Source: Peptostreptococcaceae bacterium (GTDB lineage: Bacteria > Bacillota > Clostridia > Peptostreptococcales > Anaerovoracaceae). Taken from it: a stretch of 6,215 bases of DNA. Below, in pieces: positions 1 to 6,214 of the stretch (position 1 is the stretch's first letter; every line of letters begins with the position of its first letter). The translations under genes were made by a program, and so were the position numbers. Location of the stretch: contig JAENWI010000093.1 in the NCBI GenBank assembly GCA_016650115.1, positions 1-6,215 on the forward strand. The letters run 5' to 3'. The notes below the pieces were generated by a model. The model saw nothing but the letters and a program-made list of their open reading frames with translations. It ran no database searches and was not told the origin of the DNA.

Positions 1-1178
1 TACTCAAAAGATCTTGCTACACCTGTTTTCTTTGCCGCTGCTGCAACTGCTGCTGCAACCGCTACGCCAACTCTTGGATCAAATGCAGAAGGTATAATAT
101 AATCAGCAGTCAGATCTTCATCAGAAATCAGACCCGCAATCGCTTCTGCCGCGGCAATTTTCATTTCCTCATTGATATCGGAAGCATTTACATCAAAAAC
201 ACCACGGAATATCCCTGGGAAAGCAAGCACATTATTAACCTGATTAGGGAAATCGCTTCTGCCGGTTGCAATTACCAGAGCGCCTGCAGCCTTTGCATCA
301 TCAGGAAATATTTCAGGGGTTGGGTTGGCGCAGGCAAATATAATCGAATCTGGTGCCATGGTTTTGACCATATCTGAGGTTAATGCCCCTGGGGCTGAAA
401 AACCGCAGAATATATCAGCCCCGACGATTACGTCAGCCAGACCGCCTTTTTTAATGCTCCTGTTGGTGATTTTAGAGATTTCTTCCTTGCTTTCATTCAG
501 ACCCTCACGTCCTTCATATATAGCACTTGTACGGTCACATAGAATGATATCTTTATATCCGGCCGAATAAAGAAGTTTGGTCACAGAAATAGCCGCGGCT
601 CCAGCACCATTGATGACTATAGATACTTCTTCTTTTTTCTTTCCTGTTACCTTCATGGCGTTTGTAAGTCCAGCAAGCGTGACAACAGCCGTTCCATGCT
701 GGTCATCGTGGAAAATAGGAATGTCACAGATCTCCTTCAGCTTACGTTCAATTTCAAAGCAGCGAGGAGCCGCGATGTCTTCCAGGTTAACACCGCCAAA
801 GCTTCCGGAAATCAGGTGAATGGTTTTTACAATGTCGTCCACATCTTTGCTCTTTATGCAAAGAGGAAAAGCATCCACATTACCAAATTCTTTAAAGAGA
901 ACACATTTGCCCTCCATAACAGGCATTGCAGCTTCTGGCCCAATGTCACCAAGACCAAGAACAGCAGTCCCATCCGTTACAACAAGGCAAAGATTCCATC
1001 TTCGTGTAAGCGCGTATGACTTATTAACATCCTTCTGTATTTCCAGACAAGGCTGAGCGACACCTGGTGTATAAGCAATGGAAAGATCCTTTTTGGTCTT
1101 TACAGGCACCGTAGAAATCACTTCTATTTTGCCTCTCTTCTCATAATGATACGCTAGACTTTCATCAAATATTGTCAT
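1..1178 (-). CDS. Malic enzyme (malate oxidoreductase, decarboxylating), short bacterial type; stop codon at the window edge
   Basis: This cytoplasmic enzyme converts L-malate to pyruvate and CO2 while reducing NAD(P)+. I translated the strand directly and obtained 392 uninterrupted residues from the ATG at 1178-1176. The malic N-terminal domain (about 1-165) carries the likely catalytic Tyr36 (in SIAYTPGVA) and Lys91 (in PVMEGK), plus the divalent-metal ligands Glu133-Asp134 (in NLEDIAAPR) and Asp159 (in FHDDQHGTA). The NAD-binding domain follows, with the Rossmann loop NGAGAAA (190-196), Asp215 at the end of the second strand, SAPGALT (261-267), CANPTPEIFP (283-292) and FPNQVNNVLAFPGIFRG (310-326). 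The C-terminal GVAR is typical of the family. Codon 393 begins TA at the edge, so it is TAA or TAG if the missing plus-strand base is T or C; 392 aa is a normal length, so the gene is probably complete but for that base. Shine-Dalgarno AGGAGG lies 7 bases before the start. NAD versus NADP preference cannot be settled here, because the strand-2 Asp is common to both kinds. Confidence 0.96.
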   Translation of the reverse strand, partial: MTIFDESLAYHYEKRGKIEVISTVPVKTKKDLSIAYTPGVAQPCLEIQKDVNKSYALTRRWNLCLVVTDGTAVLGLGDIGPEAAMPVMEGKCVLFKEFGNVDAFPLCIKSKDVDDIVKTIHLISGSFGGVNLEDIAAPRCFEIERKLKEICDIPIFHDDQHGTAVVTLAGLTNAMKVTGKKKEEVSIVINGAGAAAISVTKLLYSAGYKDIILCDRTSAIYEGREGLNESKEEISKITNRSIKKGGLADVIVGADIFCGFSAPGALTSDMVKTMAPDSIIFACANPTPEIFPDDAKAAGALVIATGRSDFPNQVNNVLAFPGIFRGVFDVNASDINEEMKIAAAEAIAGLISDEDLTADYIIPSAFDPRVGVAVAAAVAAAAKKTGVARSFE

Positions 1179-1185
1179 GTTTTTT

Positions 1186-1208
1186 CCTCCTTTTGCCCAT
1201 CGAGGGCA
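1186..1208 (-). promoter_or_regulatory. Ribosome binding site of the malic enzyme gene with a small hairpin beside it
   Basis: On the minus strand AAAGGAGG is followed by AAAAAAC and the ATG, a near-ideal Shine-Dalgarno sequence. Directly upstream, TGCCC (1208-1204) and GGGCA (1198-1194) form a 5-bp stem with a 5-base loop that ends next to the first bases of the Shine-Dalgarno sequence. The ribosome binding site is certain enough to set the start. Any effect of the hairpin on translation is inference. Confidence 0.75.
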
Positions 1209-1216
1209 TAAAAAAT

Positions 1217-1231
1217 AATCTGATTCAGATT
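1217..1231. repeat. Perfect 15-bp palindrome in the malic enzyme leader (operator candidate)
   Basis: AATCTGA-T-TCAGATT is a perfect 7+1+7 inverted repeat. It lies about 13-27 bases downstream of the transcription start expected from the promoter-like hexamers at 1251-1279, and 39 bases before the malic enzyme start codon. Such a position suits a repressor site, or a weak hairpin in the RNA leader. The symmetry is seen directly; the role is inferred and I do not recognise the motif as a known regulator's box. Confidence 0.5.
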
Positions 1232-1234
1232 CTC

Positions 1235-1248
1235 AACTACAAGTAGTT
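1235..1248. repeat. Perfect 14-bp inverted repeat over the expected start point of malic enzyme transcription
   Basis: AACTAC-AA-GTAGTT is a perfect 6+2+6 inverted repeat, three bases from the palindrome at 1217-1231 and beginning just downstream of the -10-like hexamer at 1251-1256. A protein bound here would cover the start point. The sequences of the two palindromes differ, so they need not bind the same factor. Symmetry is seen; function is inferred. Confidence 0.5.
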
Positions 1249-1250
1249 TT

Positions 1251-1279
1251 ACTATAAATCAAGAAAATGTATAATGCAA
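1251..1279 (-). promoter_or_regulatory. Candidate sigma-A type promoter of the malic enzyme gene
   Basis: On the minus strand TTGCAT (1279-1274) and TATAGT (1256-1251) are separated by exactly 17 bases, matching four of six and five of six positions of the TTGACA and TATAAT consensus. Transcription would start near 1244, giving a leader of about 65 bases that includes both palindromes and the Shine-Dalgarno hairpin. In DNA this AT-rich such matches arise by chance, so confidence is moderate. Confidence 0.5.
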
Positions 1280-1425
1280 GACCTAATTTTCAAGCTAAAT
1301 GCTAAAAAATTAGCCTATTGACATTAGAAGTTTTTTCAAATATCATCTAGAAGTCAGTCCGAATATCTTATTGTATGTTAATTTTTTACATAAAAGCAAT
1401 TACTCCTTAAAACATGGTTTTACAA

Positions 1426-1450
1426 TTAAATCATGCTTGTTGTGATTTAA
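1426..1450. repeat. 8-bp inverted repeat in the malic enzyme upstream gap
   Basis: TTAAATCA (1426-1433) and TGATTTAA (1443-1450) are perfect inverted copies around a 9-base loop. There is no adjacent T-run, so it is not a terminator. It lies about 150 bases upstream of the candidate malic enzyme promoter. No function can be assigned. Confidence 0.4.
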
Positions 1451-1526
1451 GACCAGATTTGTATCTTTTTGTGATATATATAAAAACACCTATTTTAGAA
1501 TAAATTTGGCTGTATTTCAAATCAAC

Positions 1527-1566
1527 TTTTGGTTTACTGGCAAAGATTTCCCAGCAAAAACCAAAA
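1527..1566. repeat. Two-tier imperfect hairpin, 40 bases
   Basis: The outer arms TTTTGGTTT (1527-1535) and AAACCAAAA (1558-1566) pair over 9 bp, and inside them CTGG (1537-1540) pairs with CCAG (1551-1554). The result is a long interrupted stem-loop. It lacks a following T-run on either strand and so does not look like an intrinsic terminator. It could be a structured RNA fragment, a protein site or a small dispersed repeat; one copy cannot tell these apart. Confidence 0.4.
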
Positions 1567-1707
1567 TTAACCAAAAAAAATCTCGCTTTTTCTCTTTTTT
1601 TTTTGAAAAAAATATTTTGTTTTTAGAAAAAAGCTATAAAAAAATATTTTCTCTAATTTATTTTGTTGTTTACAATAAAGAAATAGCAATTTGTATATCT
1701 TAAACAT

Positions 1708-1742
1708 AAAAAAGGATTCCCTTTATATTTGGGGAATCCTTT
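1708..1742 (-). terminator. Intrinsic terminator after the small membrane protein gene
   Basis: On the minus strand an 11-bp stem (AAAGGATTCCC paired with GGGAATCCTTT, arms 1732-1742 and 1711-1721, 10-base loop) runs straight into a stretch of six T residues (1713-1708). It begins 25 bases after the stop codon of the gene ending at 1768. This is a textbook rho-independent terminator. It separates the PFOR/small-protein unit from malic enzyme. Confidence 0.88.
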
Positions 1743-1767
1743 AATTTTAAATATTTCATAGCAAAGA

Positions 1768-2037
1768 TTACTTGAAAAACTTCCTTTGAATAAGCTTAAT
1801 GGCACCATAAGTTGCTGTCATATCAAATATATAGCAACCTACAACAGCAATGTTAAAAATCTTTTCTTTTTTTGAAAGTTGTTTCACACATTTTGAAACA
1901 GCCCTGCAATCAGCCTTTTTCAATTTTTTTGATGTCCCCATCAACAAGTTACCTGCTATGCTTGCTGTTACATAAATTGTCGTTACTGCACACGCATGTT
2001 TTGCATAATTCCAATTTTTAAAAAGTTCTTTCATCAT
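1768..2037 (-). CDS. Small, strongly basic protein with two predicted membrane segments, family unknown
   Basis: I do not recognise this 88-89 residue protein. The hydrophobic stretches at about 14-34 and 60-83 could span the membrane as a hairpin. They flank a loop (35-59) crowded with Lys and Arg (TSKKLKKADCR... and KQLSKKEK). In all there are about 17 basic against 4 acidic residues, and four Cys (16, 44, 50, 68). The frame opens with two consecutive ATGs; the AGAGG at 2045-2041 is 3 bases from the first and 6 from the second, so the second (2034) may be the true start. It lies 99 bases behind PFOR on the same strand with no terminator between, and a strong terminator follows it, so it may be co-transcribed with PFOR. 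The ribosome binding site, complete frame and terminator support a real gene; the membrane location is inferred from hydrophobicity only. Confidence 0.72.
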   Translation of the reverse strand: MMKELFKNWNYAKHACAVTTIYVTASIAGNLLMGTSKKLKKADCRAVSKCVKQLSKKEKIFNIAVVGCYIFDMTATYGAIKLIQRKFFK

Positions 2038-2136
2038 ACACCTCTTTTCATAACTGCCTTTGATTGTAAGCGCTGATTATTATTTTAAATCCATTTCTTC
2101 TGTTGCCCTTCGGTTTATTCACATTATTTCGCTCTC
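2038..2136 (-). other. Short spacer between PFOR and the small membrane protein
   Basis: These 99 bases hold the AGAGG ribosome binding site of the downstream gene at 2041-2045. I find no stem with a T-run after the PFOR stop codon and no convincing promoter hexamer pair for the small gene. This favours read-through from PFOR, though a weak internal promoter cannot be excluded. Confidence 0.45.
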
Positions 2137-5100
2137 TTATTCAGACAGTTTTACCAGTGAAGAATATCTTTCCTTAGCATTTTCTTCAGTTAAAGCAAAT
2201 AGCCTTTCTGCCACATCAGGGAATTCTTTTGTTAATGATGAATATCTTGTCTGGTCCAGAATGAACTCTCTAAAGCTAGTTGTTGGAGCCTTTGAGTCCA
2301 TTGTGAAAGGATTTTTACCTTCCGCTTTTGCTGTTGGGTTAAACCTGTAAAGATTCCAATATCCTGAAGAAACGGCATCTTTCATATTCTCTTGAGTTTT
2401 ACCCATACCCTTTTTCAACCCATGGTTAATACACGGTGAGTAAGCTATAACAAGAGATGGCCCATCATAAGCCTCTGCCTCGACAAGCGCCTTCAAAAGT
2501 TGATTCTTGTCCGCTCCCATTGAAACCTGAGCAACATATACATAACCATATGCCATCGCCATCATTCCAAGGTCCTTCTTCTTAATCCTCTTACCTGATG
2601 CTGCAAATTTTGCAATTGCTGCAACCGGCGTGGCTTTTGAAGCCTGTCCTCCTGTATTTGAATACACTTCTGTATCCAGTACAAGTACATTAATGTTTTC
2701 GCCTGAAGCTAAAACATGATCAAGTCCACCATATCCAATATCGTATGCCCATCCATCACCACCAAAAGCCCAGAAGGATTTCTTAACCAAAAAGTCTTTT
2801 CTGTCTATAATACTATCGCATGCTTCTTTCATGACAGCATCCGTCGGATGATAACCCTCAAGAATTGCCACGACTGCATCACTCTTAGCTCTTAATTCAG
2901 CGTTGTTGTCTTTGTTTGCAAGCCATTCTTGGCAAGCCTTTTTTAAATCCTCAGGAGCTGAACCCGAAACGATTTCATTCATTGACAGCTCAATTTTATC
3001 TCTAATTTGTTTATTTGCCAATAACATACCATAACCATACTCTGCATTATCTTCGAATAGTGAATTTGCCCAGCCAGGGCCTCTACCGTCTTCATCCGTA
3101 CAATATGGCATTGAAGGAGCCGAACCACCATAAATGGAAGAGCAACCGGTTGCATTTGCAATCATCATTCTATCTCCGAAAAGCTGAGTAATCAGTTTTA
3201 CGTATGGTGTTTCCCCGCAGCCTGCGCAGGCTCCTGAAAATTCAAAATACGGTTTAGCAAACTGGCTTCCTTTAATTGATTCCTTCTTAAAAGATTTATT
3301 CTTATTTGAAAGCGTTGCTGCAAATTCCCAATTTTCTTTTTCACTTGCCACTATATCAGCAAAAGGTTTCATTTCCAGCGCTTTATTCTTTGCTGGACAT
3401 ATATCGGCGCAATTTCCACAACCTGTACAGTCTAATGGTGATACCTGTATTTTGTATTGCATACCTTCAAATTCTTTCCCGCTTGCCTTCATAGTATTAA
3501 AGGTTTCCGGTGCTGCTTTAGCTTCATCTTCCGTCAAAAGGAAAGGTCTGATAACGGCATGTGGACACACAAATGAGCATTGGTTGCATTGTATGCAATT
3601 CTCTGATATCCAATGTGGTACATATGTAGCTACGCCACGTTTTTCAAATGCACTCGTGCCCGAAGGGAATGTACCATCTTCTCTGCCCGTAAATGCACTG
3701 ACAGGTAAATTATCTCCTTCTTGTTTGTTCATAGGTATTAAAATTTCCTCTATAAATTCCGGTACGTCTCTCATTTCCAATTTTTCGACCTTCAATGTTT
3801 TCCAATTTTCCGGAACGTCCACCTGAATAATTTCGGTAATGCCTTTATTGACGGCAGCAACATTCATATCTACGATTTTTTGGCCTTTTTTACCATAGCT
3901 GTGTTCTATGCCCTCTTTAAGATATTTTACGGCATCATCAAGAGGTATTACACCCGTAAGTTTAAAGAACGCCGCCTGCATGATCATATTGATTCTATTC
4001 CCTAGTCCAATTTCTTCACCTAATTTAGTCCCATTGATTATGTAGAATTTTGCTTGTCTATCTGCTAATGCTTTTTTTACATATGTTGGCAGATTTTCTT
4101 CAACCTCTTCTTTAGACCAGATACAGTTAAGTAAGAACGTACCGCCCTTTTTAAGATCTTTTGTCATATCGTATTGTGTTAAATATGTCTGATTATGGCA
4201 AGCGATATAATCAGCTTCATTAATAAGGTAAGTTGATTTAATTGGTGTATCTCCAAATCTTAAGTGAGAAATTGTAACCCCACCAGATTTTTTTGAGTCA
4301 TACGCAAAATATCCTTGCGCATACTTGTCAGTTTCATCTCCAATAATTTTAATAGCTGTTTTATTTGCACCTACTGTTCCATCAGACCCAAGACCCCAGA
4401 ATTTGCAATTGATTGTTCCTTCGGCTGCAGTTGAGTATTCAAAGTCATAAGGTAGCGAAAGGTTGGTTACATCATCATCTATTCCCACAGTAAACGGACT
4501 TTTCGGTTCCGCAGACATCAAGTTATCGAATACAGATTTAATCATTGAAGGTGTTGTATCCTTAGATCCAAGACCATATCTTCCACCATATACTTTTGGT
4601 GAATTCTTTTCATTGAACAATGTTGTAATAACATCCTGATATAAAGGTTCTCCAAGTGCTCCCGGTTCTTTAGTCCTATCAAGGACCGCTATCCTCTTAA
4701 CAGTTTTTGGAAGAGCATTCAAGAAAAACTCGCTGACCCAAGGTCTATAAAGTCTTACCTTAATAAGTCCAACTTTTTTTCCTTCTTTAATAAGTCTAAC
4801 AATAGTTTCATCTATAGTCTCACAAACTGAACCCATTGCCACTAAAACATATTCCGCATCCGCTGCGCCCACGTAGTCAAACGGGCTATAATTTCTGCCA
4901 GTAATTTTACTGATTTCATTCATGTAATTCACAACTATTTCTGGTACCGCATCATAAAACGGGTTACATGCTTCTCTCGCCTGGAAAAAAATATCAGGGT
5001 TTTGAGCGGTTCCTCTTATTACCGGATGCTCTGGATTTATAGCACGATCCCTAAAACTTTGGACTGCTTCCATATCCAGTAATTGTTCAAAGTACTTGTA

Positions 5101-5664
5101 ATCAATTGTTTCTACCTTTTGTACTTCATGTGAAGTTCTAAAACCATCAAAGAAATGCAGGAATGGAACTCTTGACTTAATTGCTGCTAAATGAGCAATC
5201 CCCCCAATATCCATTATTTCTTGTACTGAGTTGGATGCCAACATTGCAAAGCCTGTTTGTCTCGTTGCCATAACATCTGACTGGTCTCCAAAAATACAAA
5301 GGGCATGTGCTGCAAGTGTTCTTGCAGATACATGAAAGACTGCAGGTAACAATTCTCCCGCTATTTTATACATATTAGGAATCATAAGTAATAATCCCTG
5401 CGAAGCTGTATATGTTGTAGTAAGTGCTCCGGCAGACAAGGAACCATGAACTGTTCCCGCAGCACCTCCTTCGGACTGCAATTCTGCTACTTTTACAGTT
5501 TGTCCAAAGATATTTTTCTTGCCATATGCCGCCCATTCATCAACTACTTCTGCCATTGTTGAAGATGGTGTAATTGGATATATTGCTGCAACATCTGTAA
5601 ATGCATATGATACATACGCTGCGGCAGTATTACCATCCATTGTTTTCATCGTTTTTTTACTCAT
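2137..5664 (-). CDS. nifJ: Pyruvate:ferredoxin (flavodoxin) oxidoreductase, single-chain homodimer type
   Basis: PFOR oxidises pyruvate with CoA to acetyl-CoA and CO2 and passes electrons to ferredoxin in the cytoplasm. The chain is 1175 aa counted from the ATG at 5664, chosen because GGAGG sits 5 bases before it; an in-frame ATG at 5676 overlaps that Shine-Dalgarno sequence. Domains in order: pyruvate-binding N-terminus with YPITPSS (29-35), Glu65 and Arg115; a transketolase-C-like domain; the gamma domain (about 410-620); the EKR motif (674-676); a ferredoxin domain with CIQCNQCSFVCP and CTGCGNCADICP (Cys 690/693/696/700 and 746/749/752/756, two [4Fe-4S] clusters); and the thiamine-diphosphate domain with GDGWA (969-973) and the NTGGQ stretch (from 1003). 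Cys 813, 816, 841 and 1078 fit the proximal cluster. All three clusters and TPP residues are intact, so it should be active. It is shorter than the 1232-aa Desulfovibrio africanus enzyme and lacks most of the C-terminal extension linked there to oxygen stability. Confidence 0.98.
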   Translation of the reverse strand: MSKKTMKTMDGNTAAAYVSYAFTDVAAIYPITPSSTMAEVVDEWAAYGKKNIFGQTVKVAELQSEGGAAGTVHGSLSAGALTTTYTASQGLLLMIPNMYKIAGELLPAVFHVSARTLAAHALCIFGDQSDVMATRQTGFAMLASNSVQEIMDIGGIAHLAAIKSRVPFLHFFDGFRTSHEVQKVETIDYKYFEQLLDMEAVQSFRDRAINPEHPVIRGTAQNPDIFFQAREACNPFYDAVPEIVVNYMNEISKITGRNYSPFDYVGAADAEYVLVAMGSVCETIDETIVRLIKEGKKVGLIKVRLYRPWVSEFFLNALPKTVKRIAVLDRTKEPGALGEPLYQDVITTLFNEKNSPKVYGGRYGLGSKDTTPSMIKSVFDNLMSAEPKSPFTVGIDDDVTNLSLPYDFEYSTAAEGTINCKFWGLGSDGTVGANKTAIKIIGDETDKYAQGYFAYDSKKSGGVTISHLRFGDTPIKSTYLINEADYIACHNQTYLTQYDMTKDLKKGGTFLLNCIWSKEEVEENLPTYVKKALADRQAKFYIINGTKLGEEIGLGNRINMIMQAAFFKLTGVIPLDDAVKYLKEGIEHSYGKKGQKIVDMNVAAVNKGITEIIQVDVPENWKTLKVEKLEMRDVPEFIEEILIPMNKQEGDNLPVSAFTGREDGTFPSGTSAFEKRGVATYVPHWISENCIQCNQCSFVCPHAVIRPFLLTEDEAKAAPETFNTMKASGKEFEGMQYKIQVSPLDCTGCGNCADICPAKNKALEMKPFADIVASEKENWEFAATLSNKNKSFKKESIKGSQFAKPYFEFSGACAGCGETPYVKLITQLFGDRMMIANATGCSSIYGGSAPSMPYCTDEDGRGPGWANSLFEDNAEYGYGMLLANKQIRDKIELSMNEIVSGSAPEDLKKACQEWLANKDNNAELRAKSDAVVAILEGYHPTDAVMKEACDSIIDRKDFLVKKSFWAFGGDGWAYDIGYGGLDHVLASGENINVLVLDTEVYSNTGGQASKATPVAAIAKFAASGKRIKKKDLGMMAMAYGYVYVAQVSMGADKNQLLKALVEAEAYDGPSLVIAYSPCINHGLKKGMGKTQENMKDAVSSGYWNLYRFNPTAKAEGKNPFTMDSKAPTTSFREFILDQTRYSSLTKEFPDVAERLFALTEENAKERYSSLVKLSE

Positions 5665-5669
5665 GATTT

Positions 5670-5674
5670 CCTCC
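5670..5674 (-). promoter_or_regulatory. Shine-Dalgarno sequence that fixes the PFOR start
   Basis: GGAGG on the minus strand is followed by AAATC and ATG (5664-5662). An in-frame upstream ATG at 5676-5674 overlaps this element and has no ribosome binding site of its own (only A and T residues precede it). The shorter start, beginning MSKKTMKTMDGN, is therefore preferred and also matches the usual PFOR N-terminus. Confidence 0.85.
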
Positions 5675-5698
5675 ATTTTTTATATAATTACTGTTTAG

Positions 5699-5725
5699 AT
5701 TATAGGAATCCCTGTGCCTTGTCAA
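5699..5725 (-). promoter_or_regulatory. Promoter of the PFOR gene: consensus hexamers, 15-base spacer
   Basis: On the minus strand TTGACA (5725-5720) and TATAAT (5704-5699) are both perfect sigma-A consensus hexamers, but only 15 bases separate them where 17 is usual. An alternative -10, TAATCT two bases downstream, would restore 17 but matches poorly. The start point would fall near 5692, leaving a short leader of about 28 bases with no room for a riboswitch. Two perfect hexamers in the right place make a promoter likely; the short spacer suggests it may depend on an activator. Confidence 0.7.
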
Positions 5726-5759
5726 TACGGTATTAGAAATATTCAATGTTCATAATATC

Positions 5760-5777
5760 GTATAAAGTATACAGTAT
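5760..5777 (-). promoter_or_regulatory. ATAC motif repeated every 7 bases upstream of the PFOR promoter
   Basis: On the minus strand ATAC occurs at 5777-5774, 5770-5767 and 5763-5760, each exactly 7 bases from the next (ATACTGT, ATACTTT, ATACGAT). The last two copies also lie within a GTATA-AAG-TATAC inverted repeat (5760-5772). The block starts 35 bases upstream of the -35 hexamer, a position open to an activator. It may be chance in AT-rich DNA; I do not recognise it as a known regulator's site. Confidence 0.35.
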
Positions 5778-5922
5778 TTCGCTTCCATATTCAACCCCAA
5801 ATCTATAATTAGCAAATTTCAAACTTACTCAAAACACAGTTTGGCAATATTTATGCTTCTAAATGCACAAAATCCTTTTTAAATCACCTTGATTATGTTT
5901 ATTTAATTTCGCTTAAAACAGC

Positions 5923-5947
5923 AAAAGGCAGGTGTTCAACACCTGCC
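5923..5947 (-). terminator. Intrinsic terminator after the EchF-like gene
   Basis: GGCAGGTGTT-C-AACACCTGCC (5927-5947) is a perfect 10-bp inverted repeat, effectively an 8-bp GC-rich stem with a 5-base loop. On the minus strand it is followed by TTTT (5926-5923) and, after GCTG, another TTTT (5918-5915). It begins 27 bases after the stop codon of the upstream gene. It separates that gene from the PFOR promoter. Confidence 0.88.
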
Positions 5948-5974
5948 CAGAAAAATTACATTTCTATATTATTC

Positions 5975-6214
5975 TTATGCTTCCACAGGCGTTTCAGTTT
6001 TTGGCACCGGAATCTCTTTAGGTGCAGGCTGTGGAATATCAAATGCGTCAATTACCTTAAATGTTTCTGGTGTTGTATAGGCTTGCTCCATTGTCAGGCA
6101 TTTTTTTGGGCAAACATCTGCACAACATCCGCATTGGATGCATTGCATTCTTTCAATTGTCCATTTTCTTTTATTTCTGTCAACTGTGATGCAATTTGTA
6201 GGGCATTTTTTAGA
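5975..6214 (-). CDS. 2x[4Fe-4S] ferredoxin-type protein, C-terminal part; resembles Ech hydrogenase subunit F
   Basis: Only the last 79 codons are in the window; the 5' end runs off at 6215. The visible part opens with KKCPTNCITVD, whose first Cys is the last ligand of one [4Fe-4S] motif. A complete second motif, CIQCGCCADVCP (visible residues 25-36: Cys 25, 28, 31, 35), comes next, then KKCLTMEQAYTTPETFK and a Pro-rich tail (IPQPAPKEIPVPK). The order CPT-(N/D)-x-I, a WTIER stretch, CIQCG, VCPKKCL and a YT-P end is what I know from EchF, the polyferredoxin subunit of energy-converting group 4 [NiFe] hydrogenases, which takes electrons from ferredoxin. Related subunits such as NuoI or formate hydrogenlyase ferredoxins are possible alternatives. 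EchF is usually about 115-140 aa, so roughly 40-60 residues with the first three ligands are missing. The terminator right behind it suggests it ends its operon, as echF often does. The iron-sulfur call is firm, the Ech assignment tentative. Confidence 0.8.
   Translation of the reverse strand, partial: SKKCPTNCITVDRNKRKWTIERMQCIQCGCCADVCPKKCLTMEQAYTTPETFKVIDAFDIPQPAPKEIPVPKTETPVEA

Larger units (their letters stand above)
1280..1707. other. Non-coding AT-rich gap with no gene seen
   Basis: Neither strand holds a credible gene in these roughly 430 bases. The only longer open frame (plus strand, 1506-1703) begins with TTG, has no ribosome binding site and consists mostly of Lys, Phe, Ile and Asn from A/T runs. 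The stretch around 1575-1660 is almost pure homopolymer A and T. Two inverted repeats stand out and are listed separately (1426-1450 and 1527-1566). A shorter one is GCTAA-AAAA-TTAGC at 1301-1314. I see no tRNA, riboswitch core or mobile-element end. Confidence 0.7.

Noticed and set aside
325..1056. Several overlapping plus-strand open frames opposite malic enzyme
   Set aside because: They lie antisense within a clearly conserved enzyme gene, in frames open by codon bias, without recognisable protein features or ribosome binding sites.
1439..1480. TTGTGAT-like half sites resembling Rex or CRP/FNR boxes
   Set aside because: Only half sites are present, without the symmetric second half at the right spacing, and they are far from the candidate promoter.
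1506..1703. Plus-strand open frame of 65 codons rich in Lys, Phe and Ile
   Set aside because: It starts with TTG, has no ribosome binding site, and its composition follows the surrounding A/T homopolymers; the sequence is best read as non-coding.
2101..2136. Possible terminator directly after the PFOR stop codon around CCCTTCGG
   Set aside because: The pairing is at most two or three bases and no T-run follows on the minus strand, so it does not qualify as an intrinsic terminator.
2060..3826. Plus- and minus-strand open frames within or overlapping PFOR (such as 2060-2350, 2979-3161, 3306-3494, 3452-3826)
   Set aside because: All overlap a complete, motif-rich PFOR reading frame and show no domain or initiation signal of their own.
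5665..5676. Four-codon N-terminal extension of PFOR (MEEI before MSKK)
   Set aside because: The upstream ATG overlaps the GGAGG that serves the ATG at 5664 and lacks its own Shine-Dalgarno sequence.
5820..5843. CAAACT and AGTTTG inverted repeat upstream of PFOR
   Set aside because: Only 6 bp with a 12-base loop in AT-rich DNA and no T-run; expected by chance and with no supporting context.
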